Positions 1 through 5,795 of a stretch of 8,720 nucleotides of DNA are shown here, one piece after another. The position numbers and the translations under genes are program-made. The stretch comes from Candidatus Bathyarchaeota archaeon (GTDB lineage: Archaea; Thermoproteota; Bathyarchaeia; Bathyarchaeales; Bathyarchaeaceae): NCBI GenBank assembly GCA_029883255.1, contig JAOUJL010000054.1, positions 1 through 8,720 on the forward strand. The letters are read 5' to 3'. Below the pieces are notes generated by a model. That model saw nothing but the letters and a program-made list of their open reading frames with translations, searched no databases and had not been told where the DNA came from. The stretch's first letter is position 1. Each line of letters begins with the position of its first letter.

Positions 1-328
1 CGCTAAGCCTTAAACTTTTAAGGGTTCTTAACCCGAAAATATTTCCTGCAACGCTACTTAATAGATTGGATATGTTTCCCGGCTCGAAAAGTTCTAGTGG
101 ATAAGCTATTTTAGTGCTATTTCCTTCTATGCTAAAGACTCGAGCAGCATGTTTCTCAACATAAGACTTCACGGTTGTGAGTTCCGTCCACGTCCCTATC
201 GAACTTTCGGCAGCGACTCCACCTGACGCCTGTTCCATATTGACGCCTTCTGGCTTGATATAAAACGTGCAAATAACATCTCTTTCTTTGGGTTCATACT
301 TTAAATCTACAAAATCTACATATCTCAA
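1..328 (-). CDS. rbcL: RuBisCO large subunit, archaeal form III type (N-terminal part, cut by window edge)
   Basis: Ribulose-1,5-bisphosphate carboxylase; in archaea with AMP phosphorylase it fixes CO2 onto RuBP derived from nucleotides, giving two 3-phosphoglycerates. Reading the minus strand from 328 gives 109 codons open to the window edge. They match the RuBisCO N-terminal domain: an opening like LRYVDFVDLKYEP, the motif AAESSIGTWTE at 39-49, IAYPLELFE at 74-82 and AGNIFGL at 94-100. By alignment to plant RuBisCO, E41, T46, W47 and N96 match Glu60, Thr65, Trp66 and Asn123, which contact substrate or phosphate, so the visible part looks functional. One small oddity is I44 where Thr is usual. 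The start is TTG at 328: a TGA closes the frame a few codons upstream, and the protein begins where the family begins. No strong Shine-Dalgarno is seen. It is divergent from AMP phosphorylase. Form III is inferred from that neighbour and the overall look; the catalytic barrel lies outside the window. Confidence 0.93.
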   Translation of the reverse strand, partial: MRYVDFVDLKYEPKERDVICTFYIKPEGVNMEQASGGVAAESSIGTWTELTTVKSYVEKHAARVFSIEGNSTKIAYPLELFEPGNISNLLSSVAGNIFGLRTLKSLRLS

Positions 329-421
329 ACTGTCTCAAGCCTCTCAATTCTGATTATTGGACCCAACTGTTTAAAGCCTTTAAGCATTCTTTACTCTACT
401 TCCTGATTGAGAGTGAGTTTG
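329..421. promoter_or_regulatory. Divergent promoter region of RuBisCO and AMP phosphorylase with a 13-bp palindrome
   Basis: This 93-base gap separates two divergent starts. At 371-383 lies a perfect odd-centre palindrome, TTAAAG-C-CTTTAA. Its centre (377) is 49 bases from the RuBisCO start and 45 from the AMP phosphorylase start. An archaeal TATA box sits about 25 bases before the transcript start, so either strand reading could act as a TATA-like element with leaders of roughly 20 bases. TTGAGA occurs on the minus strand at 342-347, 333-338 and 323-328, spaced 9-10 bases, and once on the plus strand at 407-412. The palindrome and repeats are seen directly; their promoter or operator role is inferred. 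Confidence 0.5.
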
Positions 422-1966
422 ATGAAGCTTAGAGCCAGACTTTTAAATATTCAAGCCGGCGGCAGAAGAATAGCCATATTAAACGATGAAACCGCAAGTT
501 ACTTAGGCGTGCACTCCTCTGACAGAGTGAAAATAACATATAAAAAAGAACATTTAATCGCTATCGTCAACATAGCCAGCAACTTCCCACGTAACTGTGT
601 GGGGCTCTACGAAGAAATTTCAAGAAAACTTGGAATAAAAGCTGAAGAAGCCGTTGAGGTGAAACTTGCAGAAATACCTGAGGCACTCAGCTATGTGCGA
701 GCAAAAATAGGCGGTAGAAGACTGCGAGAAAACGAAATAAAAATGATAATTAAAGATGTGGTGGAACGGCATCTAAGCGATGTTGAACTCGCATCCTTCG
801 TAACAGCTCTCCACATTCATGGATTAAGCATGGATGAGGTTGAAGGTTTATCAAAGGCGATGGTTGAAACTGGTAGCACCCTAATCCTTGATAGAAGTCC
901 AATTCTCGACAAACACAGTATAGGCGGAATACCAGGCGACAAGGCATCAGTTCTAATTGTGCCAATTATTGCTGCTGCTGGTCTTGTCATACCTAAGACC
1001 TCGTCAAGAGCTATCACTTCTCCGGCGGGAACTGCCGATCGAGTTGAAACATTGTGTCCAGTAAATCTGACCATCGAGGAAATAAGGGAGGTGGTGAATA
1101 AGACGAACGGTTGCATGGTTTGGGGAGGCGCCTTAGAGTTAGCTCCAGCTGACGATCTTTTCATCCAAGTTGAATATCCACTGGCAATAGACCCTTTGCT
1201 CCTTCCATCAATAATGAGCAAGAAAAAAGCCATAGGCGCCACACATGTAGTCATAGATATGCCAACTGGAAGGGGTGCAAAAATAGAAACAATCGGCGAG
1301 GCACATGCACTTGCGCACGATTTCATCGATTTGGGGAAACGTTTAGGAATAGAAGTTGAGTGTGCAACAACCTTTGGAGAACAACCTCTCGGATACGCCA
1401 TAGGTCCAGCGTTAGAAGCAAGGGAAGCGTTGTCTACAATCATGGGAAACGGCCCAGCGGATCTTATAGAAAAAGCAACGAACATCGCAGGCATGCTTCT
1501 CGAAATGGTTGGCATTCAAAGTGGAAAACAAAAAGCAGAAGACCTCCTAAAATCAGGAAAAGCGGAAAGAAAGCTCAGAGAAATAATTGAGGCACAGGGT
1601 GGAAACCCGAAAATAGAACCGGGAGACATAAAGGTTGGAGACAAAAAAGCAATAACAAGAGCAGACGAGGGCGGCAAAGTCTTATGGATCAACAACAAAA
1701 GCATCGCTCAACTCGCCAGAGAAGCAGGTGCTCCAAAAGACAAAGGGTCTGGGGTCATACTGAAAACCAAAATTGGAAGGCATGTCAAAAGGGGCGGAGT
1801 TCTTTTTGAGATATACGCTGAAAGAACCACAAAATTGGAAGCTGCCGTAGAATCAGCAAGGAAACTTCAACCGGTAAGATTAAGCAAAAAACCAGAAGAA
1901 ATAATGCTAATGGATCGAATTCCAGCACGAACTAAGCACAGAAAAACCTTCATACTAGAAAGATAG
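422..1966 (+). CDS. deoA: AMP phosphorylase (archaeal thymidine-phosphorylase family)
   Basis: Cytosolic enzyme that phosphorolyses AMP (also CMP/UMP in characterised archaeal members) to the free base and ribose-1,5-bisphosphate, the first step of the archaeal pathway that feeds RuBisCO. The 514 residues are close to the roughly 503 of the Thermococcus enzyme. An archaeal-type N-terminal domain of about 90 residues precedes the phosphorylase core, as in AMP phosphorylases and unlike bacterial thymidine phosphorylase. Core motifs are HSIGGIPGDK near 165-174, KTSSRAITSPAGTAD at 192-206, WGGALELAPADD at 234-245, SIMSKKKAIGA at 263-273, GPALEAREAL near 328-337 and EAQGG near 390-394. ATG 422 is chosen over TTG 407 because GTGA at 413-416 lies 5 bases before it and MKLRARLL matches family starts. 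The divergent RuBisCO gene supports the AMP pathway role over thymidine salvage. It ends in TAG, followed by a T-tract. Confidence 0.95.
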   Translation: MKLRARLLNIQAGGRRIAILNDETASYLGVHSSDRVKITYKKEHLIAIVNIASNFPRNCVGLYEEISRKLGIKAEEAVEVKLAEIPEALSYVRAKIGGRRLRENEIKMIIKDVVERHLSDVELASFVTALHIHGLSMDEVEGLSKAMVETGSTLILDRSPILDKHSIGGIPGDKASVLIVPIIAAAGLVIPKTSSRAITSPAGTADRVETLCPVNLTIEEIREVVNKTNGCMVWGGALELAPADDLFIQVEYPLAIDPLLLPSIMSKKKAIGATHVVIDMPTGRGAKIETIGEAHALAHDFIDLGKRLGIEVECATTFGEQPLGYAIGPALEAREALSTIMGNGPADLIEKATNIAGMLLEMVGIQSGKQKAEDLLKSGKAERKLREIIEAQGGNPKIEPGDIKVGDKKAITRADEGGKVLWINNKSIAQLAREAGAPKDKGSGVILKTKIGRHVKRGGVLFEIYAERTTKLEAAVESARKLQPVRLSKKPEEIMLMDRIPARTKHRKTFILER

Positions 1967-1982
1967 TGCACGTCGACCAGTA

Positions 1983-1989
1983 TTTTTTT
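1983..1989 (+). terminator. T-tract, likely terminator of AMP phosphorylase
   Basis: A run of seven T begins 17 bases after the TAG stop. Archaeal intrinsic termination relies mainly on such T-runs. No strong hairpin precedes it. It also separates AMP phosphorylase from the nitroreductase remnant, which has its own Shine-Dalgarno. Confidence 0.5.
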
Positions 1990-2024
1990 CTAGTTGTATT
2001 GGCTTTTGCTACCTAACTATCCTT

Positions 2025-2030
2025 GAGGAG
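2025..2030 (+). promoter_or_regulatory. Shine-Dalgarno GAGGAG of the nitroreductase remnant
   Basis: GAGGAG lies 6 bases before the TTG at 2037. It fixes TTG as the ancestral start, and the following codons (TTELINTIFARRSIREYT) match the normal nitroreductase N terminus. The site is intact although the gene downstream is broken. Confidence 0.6.
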
Positions 2031-2036
2031 TCGAAA

Positions 2037-2546
2037 TTGACAACAGAACTTATTAACACGATCTTCGCTCGGCGTAGCATACGTGAATATACTGCATAAG
2101 TGATCAGCGAAAAAGACATCAAAACAATGCTGGAAGCTGCTATGGCAGCCCCTTCAGCTTCAAACCGCAAGCCCTGGCACTTCATCGTACTCACCAACCG
2201 CAAGATTCTGGATAATCTGGCTAGGGTTCATCCCTATGGCAAGATGCTGTTCAAAGCACCTCTCTGCATAGTCGTATGCGGCGACACAACGATTTAAGCA
2301 CGCTATTGGGTACAGGATTGCTCTGCGGATACAGAGAACCTCCTCCTAGCTGCAGCTGCATTGGGGCTTGGTGCAGTTTGGCTTGGTGTTCATCCCAGAG
2401 AAGAACGCGTCGGTCCTATAAGGAAAGTGCTAAACATCCCGAAGACCATTGTTCCTCTTAACCTGATCTCTATTGGTCATCCAGCGGAAGAAAAAGAACC
2501 CCGCACACAATACGACGAGCAGCGAGTGCATCACCAACAATGGTAG
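2037..2546 (+). pseudogene. FMN-dependent nitroreductase with two in-frame TAA codons
   Basis: The full frame from TTG 2037 to TAG 2544-2546 reads as one nitroreductase of about 169 codons, a normal length, with no frameshift. It is interrupted by TAA at 2097-2099 and 2295-2297. Recognisable segments in order are ARRSIREYT (FMN-binding N terminus), AAMAAPSASNRKPWHFIV, the core RYWVQDCSADTENLLLAA, LGLGAVWLGVHPREERV, and an end resembling RTQYDE.RVHH..W. The first TAA falls where relatives usually have Lys (T-D-K-P-V-S-E aligns to T-A-stop-V-I-S-E), so single substitutions such as AAA to TAA explain it. TAA ends other genes here (2621, 6363, 7772), so recoding is unlikely. Intact family members are FMN flavoproteins reducing nitro compounds, quinones or flavins. 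It could be a recent pseudogene or an assembly error; the good conservation of the rest favours recent loss or error. Confidence 0.8.
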
Positions 2547-2564
2547 CTAATGAGCGAGCAGTTC

Positions 2565-2591
2565 AAAAAAGTTAGGGAGAAAGAGGAGTTT
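2565..2591 (-). terminator. Pyrimidine-rich tract after the pyruvate-kinase-like gene
   Basis: On the minus strand, a C/T-rich stretch followed by a run of six T lies about 30-55 bases past the TAA at 2621. It fits an archaeal T-rich terminator between convergent genes. The 74-base gap holds nothing else convincing. Confidence 0.35.
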
Positions 2592-2620
2592 TCGGGGACA
2601 TCTACGATTCAGCGATGTGT

Positions 2621-3205
2621 TTACCAGAACTTTTTCTTCCTAGGCATAGCGATGATTTCCCTGAATTCCATCCCTCTTTCCTTATGAAGGAAGTCATCCG
2701 AATGACATGATTTTAATGCCACTGCAGTGTCTGCTCCCTTTCCTGTTCCGGCTATAGAAATTACTTCTTCACTTATTGGTATGGCACCAGCATCGGTCGC
2801 CATCATGACTATTTCAGCGGCAACTTTTACACCTTGTGAGAATCTTCTCAAGACATCCTTGATTATGGTGTTCTCGCTGCAGTAGCCAGTGTGGAGTTTT
2901 GATATCGATTCAGCTGGAGTGAGGAAAGAATGTGTGCTTGTGATGACAGCTGCTCCTAGTTCTTCCAGTTTCCTTCTGTTCTCGTCCTTGAATTCCGCCA
3001 TCCCTGCGTATTCAGTTACAACCACAACCTTCATACCAGTACCTTTGAACGCTTCAGCTGCCTTTACACCTGTTGCTCCACTTGCAGTTGCTACCACAAC
3101 ATATTTCACATCAAGGTTTGAGGCCGCCTTTTTCGCCGCTTCTATGGTCTGCTCCGTGTTCTGTTCTCCAAAATCTTCAAAGTAACATACTTCTCTCCTA
3201 ATCAT
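2621..3205 (-). CDS. Stand-alone pyruvate kinase C-terminal (alpha/beta) domain-like protein
   Basis: The 194-residue protein belongs to a conserved, mostly archaeal family with the fold of the pyruvate kinase C-terminal domain but without the catalytic barrel. Structural genomics members (AF0103, MTH1675, named from memory) have this shape, and the biochemical role is not established. Visible motifs are NTEQTIEAAKKAA at 16-28, VVVATASGATGVKAAEAF at 36-53, VVVTEYAG at 61-68, RRFSQGVKVAAEIVMMATDAG at 120-140, GTGKGADTA at 153-161 and EIIAMPRKKK at 183-192. These glycine-rich loops at strand ends suggest a nucleotide, flavin or phosphate ligand. The length is full for the family. The start ATG 3205 has GGTG 8 bases upstream. 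It probably does not make pyruvate, since pyruvate kinase catalytic residues are absent. It is a single gene converging on the nitroreductase remnant. Confidence 0.85.
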   Translation of the reverse strand: MIRREVCYFEDFGEQNTEQTIEAAKKAASNLDVKYVVVATASGATGVKAAEAFKGTGMKVVVVTEYAGMAEFKDENRRKLEELGAAVITSTHSFLTPAESISKLHTGYCSENTIIKDVLRRFSQGVKVAAEIVMMATDAGAIPISEEVISIAGTGKGADTAVALKSCHSDDFLHKERGMEFREIIAMPRKKKFW

Positions 3206-3498
3206 GCCATTTTCACCAAGTTAATCATCAGAGGATTAGATGGTATTTTGGAATTGGAAATTAAGTCTTTTGCACGCACTCATGAAAAAAAGCGGTTTGC
3301 GGGGGATATCTCCATTTTGGGAGGGCTCAAATCTCTCCTAACCTACTATAGATTCACCAGACACGCATACGATCGTTTCCAAAATAATCTGGCATTGATC
3401 TCATGATAATCAGAATGTGGGTTCTCTACTTTCAAATAATCGGTACTAGAGTTGTGTAAAACGAGAACTGTAGCTGGGTTGTAAACTTTATCGCACGC
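3206..3498. other. Intergenic stretch without a supported gene
   Basis: These 293 bases lie between two minus-strand genes. Near the pyruvate-kinase-like start there is a weak AT-rich element (about 3254-3263) that could be its promoter. A run of seven A at 3285-3291 gives T7 on the minus strand and may terminate the small-protein unit, though 208 bases past its stop. At 3321-3337 there is a tRNA T-arm-like hairpin without the rest of a tRNA. The longest plus-strand reading seen (ATG at 3282) stops after 19 codons. I see nothing more here. Confidence 0.5.
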
Positions 3499-3729
3499 TC
3501 ATCTGCGTTCAGGAAGTTTCGAGTACGTTCCATTCGAAGTTCTATAAACTGCTAATCTTCCAACAGTTTCCCAATTGTCTCCTTCTCTGCGTCTGAGTTG
3601 TACAACGATAACTTCTGCTGTCGGATCGGTCTTACCAGACCATATAGTCAAGCCTAGATAATCTTTTTCATTAAGGCGTGTGTAGAATCTTCCTTTTGGC
3701 TGAGATGTTGAGGTCAATTTTATCATCAT
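3499..3729 (-). CDS. Conserved-looking small protein of unknown function (76 aa)
   Basis: I do not recognise a named family. The 76-residue protein is soluble-looking and rich in beta-strand-type segments: GRFYTRLNEKDYLGLTIW at 13-30, AEVIVVQLRRREGD at 38-51, then WETVGRLAVYRTSNGTYSKL at 53-72, ending in PERR. The alternation of hydrophobic and charged residues and the compact W/Y/G content look like a real small beta-rich domain, not a shadow frame. There are no cysteines, no membrane segment and no signal peptide. The start ATG 3727-3729 overlaps the TGA of the preceding ORF as ATGA, which suggests translational coupling; no good Shine-Dalgarno of its own is seen. A second ATG follows at 3726. 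It is the downstream member of a two-gene unit divergent from topoisomerase IB. Confidence 0.75.
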   Translation of the reverse strand: MMIKLTSTSQPKGRFYTRLNEKDYLGLTIWSGKTDPTAEVIVVQLRRREGDNWETVGRLAVYRTSNGTYSKLPERR

Positions 3730-3890
3730 AATTCTTTAAGTGACTCATGTTTTTTTGTTTTTAGGTATTTACGAAGAAAGGATGCATGCACGCACGGAAA
3801 TCCGATTCCGAGTATTGAAACGAAGACGTTAAAATTTGACCAATCCTTTCTCAGCAATGAAAAAGCACACATCATCCCTGAATTGTCCAT
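3726..3890 (-). CDS. Putative small membrane-associated protein (54 aa), coupled to the 76-aa gene
   Basis: No family is recognised. ATG 3888-3890 is preceded at 7 bases by AAGGAGG (3904-3898), the strongest Shine-Dalgarno in the window. The stop TGA (3726-3728) overlaps the next gene's ATG. The 54 residues contain a mostly uncharged hydrophobic stretch at about 20-39 (NVFVSILGIGFPCVHASFL) followed by a basic tail, RKYLKTKKH at 40-48. This fits a single weak membrane-spanning segment with the C terminus inside. Cysteines are at 8 and 33. A TTG at 3891-3893, directly before the ATG, is a less likely start. The evidence is the ribosome site and overlap rather than homology, so it might instead be a leader ORF that couples translation of the following gene. 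Confidence 0.5.
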   Translation of the reverse strand: MDNSGMMCAFSLLRKDWSNFNVFVSILGIGFPCVHASFLRKYLKTKKHESLKEL

Positions 3891-3897
3891 CAAGGTG

Positions 3898-3904
3898 CCT
3901 CCTT
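3898..3904 (-). promoter_or_regulatory. Strong Shine-Dalgarno AAGGAGG for the 54-codon ORF
   Basis: It reads AAGGAGG on the minus strand, 7 bases before ATG 3890, and matches the core anti-Shine-Dalgarno. It is the main evidence that this short ORF is translated and decides ATG 3890 over the TTG just upstream. Confidence 0.6.
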
Positions 3905-3920
3905 GCTTCATATTGAACAA

Positions 3921-3935
3921 ACATATAATTTATTT
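3921..3935. promoter_or_regulatory. AT-rich TATA element shared by topoisomerase IB and the small-protein unit
   Basis: CATATAATTTATTT is TATA-like on both strands (AAATTATATG on the minus strand). Its centre is about 55 bases before the topoisomerase ATG, giving a leader of about 30 bases. It is about 38 bases before ATG 3890 on the other strand, giving a short leader that just holds the Shine-Dalgarno. It is the only clear TATA-like element between the two starts. The promoter role is inferred from position. Confidence 0.5.
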
Positions 3936-3982
3936 GAAAGGATGCTTTATCATACAGAAAACCAGCAACTTGGTCAGAGAAG

Positions 3983-5704
3983 ATGCAAAAGTTCATCCAT
4001 AAAGGCGTCCTCATACCAAGAAAGTATGAAGGTCGAGGATTTCATATCCTAGTGAAAAGCAGAAAAATCGATCTTACGCCTGAACAGGAAGAGATGGCCG
4101 TTGCATGGGTTAAGAAACTTGGAACAGAATACGTCAACGACCACGTCTTTGTCAGAAACTTTTTTCGAGACTTCTGTAAGGCACTCAACGTAAAAGACAA
4201 AGTCTCTGCAGAAGATTTTGACTTCTCTGAGATCAAAAGATATATTGATAGAGAACGCGAAATCAAGCAAAATCTCTCTAAAGAAGCAAAAAAGAAACTC
4301 GCTCAGGAACGCAAAGCAATCGGAGAAACAAACAAGGAAAAATATGGACACGCCTTTGTAGACGGCCTCAAAGTTGAAGTGAGCAATTACACGGCTGAAC
4401 CTTCCTCAATCTTCATGGGTCGTGGTAAGCATCCACTGCGTGGACGATGGAAAAAGGGCCCTGATGAGAAGGATGTCGTCTTGAACCTTTCTCCAGATGC
4501 TCCTAGGCCCAAAGGAAACTGGAAAGAGATTATTTGGCAGCCAAATTCGATGTGGGTGGCTAGGTGGAAGGACAAGCTTCGAAACAAAAAGTATAAACAC
4601 GTCTGGCTTTCTGACGCGTTTCCTCTCAAACAGATGAAAGACATAAGCAAGTTCAACAAGGCTAGAGAGTTAAAAACCAGAATCAATAAAATCCGAAACC
4701 ACATCACCAATAACCTCAGCGCAAAGGACGTTACGAGACGCAAAGTCGCCACAGTCTGCTACCTAATAGACACATTGAAGCTACGTGTGGGGGATGAAAA
4801 GGACAGAGACGAAGCTGATACCGTCGGCGCAACCACTCTCAGACCCAACCACATCAACATTAGCCCAGACGGAAAAGTAGCCTTCGATTTTCTGGGAAAA
4901 GACTCGGTAAGATGGCAAAAGACAATATCGCTGTCAAAGCTTGTTGTCGAAAACCTTTCAGAATTCATGGCAGATGCCAACTCAACAGTATTTGATGGCG
5001 TCAAATCGAAAGACGCCAATCTCTTCCTCAGCGAAGCCATGCCTGGGTTAACAGCAAAGGTCTTCAGAACATATCATGCCACAGAAGTTGTTACGCGTTC
5101 TTTGAAAAAAGCAGATGCTGATAAAGATGATTCTGAGGCGAAGAAAAAATATGTTGCAAAGATGGCCAACCTCCAAGCTGCTATGGTATGCAATCACATA
5201 CGCAAAATCCCAAAAAGCTGGCAAGCCTCGTTGGACAAGAGAAAGCTGCGGCTAAAGACGCGAAAAACAAAGGGGAAAGAAGCTGTAAAGAAGCTGGAGC
5301 ATAAAGCAAAAGAGCACACGCAGAAACACGAGGAGAAGCTGAAAAAGTATCAAATGCAGCTCGCAGAAAGAGAAAAACAAGGAAAATCTGCCAAACAGCT
5401 GAAAGAACGTACAAAAAAACTAAAGATAAAACACAAGGAGCGCGTGAAAAGGCTTAATGAGCACGTTGAAAACAGAAAACAACGCGACAAAGCTTACATA
5501 GAGAAACTGAAATTGCAGATCACGACGCAAGAGGAGACTCGGGACTATAACTTGACCACATCGCTGAAAAGTTACGTTGATCCTCGCACATACTACAAGT
5601 GGGGGAAGAAGGTTGATTTTGACTGGAAGCTTTATTATCCTAAGACTCTTCAAAAGAAGTTTTCATGGGTTGAGCTCAACGAAGATAACCCTATTATAAC
5701 ATAG
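3983..5704 (+). CDS. top1B: DNA topoisomerase IB (eukaryote-like)
   Basis: Type IB topoisomerase: it nicks one DNA strand through a 3'-phosphotyrosine, lets supercoils swivel out and reseals, without ATP. The 573 residues start directly at the core (HKGVLIPRKYE at 6-16, like human HKGPVFAPPYE) and lack the long eukaryotic N-terminal extension. All five catalytic residues are present: R268 (LRVGDEK), K306 (FLGKDSVR), R362 (LTAKVFRTYHAT), H405 (CNHIRKIPKSW) and the nucleophile Y531 (LKSYVDPRTYYKW). These match human R488, K532, R590, H632 and Y723. Between H405 and Y531 lies a Lys/Glu-rich coiled-coil linker (about 418-515). The H-to-Y distance is 126 residues against 91 in human, so the linker is longer. 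ATG 3983 is the only usual start after a TGA at 3935, and its ribosome site is weak. In archaea such enzymes are known mainly from Thaumarchaeota and relatives, so the gene is a lineage hint. It is a single gene, divergent from the small-protein unit. Confidence 0.97.
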   Translation: MQKFIHKGVLIPRKYEGRGFHILVKSRKIDLTPEQEEMAVAWVKKLGTEYVNDHVFVRNFFRDFCKALNVKDKVSAEDFDFSEIKRYIDREREIKQNLSKEAKKKLAQERKAIGETNKEKYGHAFVDGLKVEVSNYTAEPSSIFMGRGKHPLRGRWKKGPDEKDVVLNLSPDAPRPKGNWKEIIWQPNSMWVARWKDKLRNKKYKHVWLSDAFPLKQMKDISKFNKARELKTRINKIRNHITNNLSAKDVTRRKVATVCYLIDTLKLRVGDEKDRDEADTVGATTLRPNHINISPDGKVAFDFLGKDSVRWQKTISLSKLVVENLSEFMADANSTVFDGVKSKDANLFLSEAMPGLTAKVFRTYHATEVVTRSLKKADADKDDSEAKKKYVAKMANLQAAMVCNHIRKIPKSWQASLDKRKLRLKTRKTKGKEAVKKLEHKAKEHTQKHEEKLKKYQMQLAEREKQGKSAKQLKERTKKLKIKHKERVKRLNEHVENRKQRDKAYIEKLKLQITTQEETRDYNLTTSLKSYVDPRTYYKWGKKVDFDWKLYYPKTLQKKFSWVELNEDNPIIT

Positions 5705-5780
5705 GGATGCGCAATGTAGTAAGTCGCTCCCCAGTGTTTGTGCACGCAAAAATTAACTTACATCACGTTCCTAGTTAGAT

Positions 5781-5787
5781 GAAGGAG
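5781..5787 (+). promoter_or_regulatory. Shine-Dalgarno deciding the HD-protein start
   Basis: GAAGGAG ends at 5787, where the longest reading frame has a GTG that overlaps it by one base and so cannot use it. The GTG at 5796 lies 8 bases downstream, the right distance, so 5796 is preferred. The TTG at 5799 is a second option at 11 bases. Confidence 0.55.
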
Positions 5788-5795
5788 TGGTTACG

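Noticed and set aside
817..1515. 232-codon minus-strand frame opposite AMP phosphorylase
   Set aside because: It lies wholly antisense to a clear enzyme, has no family likeness, and is a by-product of that gene's codon use.
2097..2297. Stop-codon recoding (pyrrolysine or selenocysteine) in the nitroreductase
   Set aside because: The interrupting codons are TAA, not TAG or TGA, and TAA ends other genes in the window.
2550..2684. ORF beginning MSEQFKKVREKEEF just after the nitroreductase
   Set aside because: The first 14 codons look plausible, but the rest runs antisense into the pyruvate-kinase-like gene and there is no good ribosome site. At most it is a remnant.
3206..3240. Possible C/D-box guide RNA (TGATGA on the minus strand near the pyruvate-kinase-like start)
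   Set aside because: Only one box-like motif is found, without correctly spaced D, D' and C' boxes.
3321..3337. tRNA T-arm-like hairpin: GAGGG, loop CTCAAAT, CTCTC
   Set aside because: The stem pairs (one G-U), but the loop starts CTC instead of TTC, no matching 5' acceptor strand lies upstream at tRNA distance, and no D or anticodon arm could be found.
4387..4752. 121-codon minus-strand frame opposite topoisomerase IB
   Set aside because: Antisense shadow of a conserved gene with no motif of its own.
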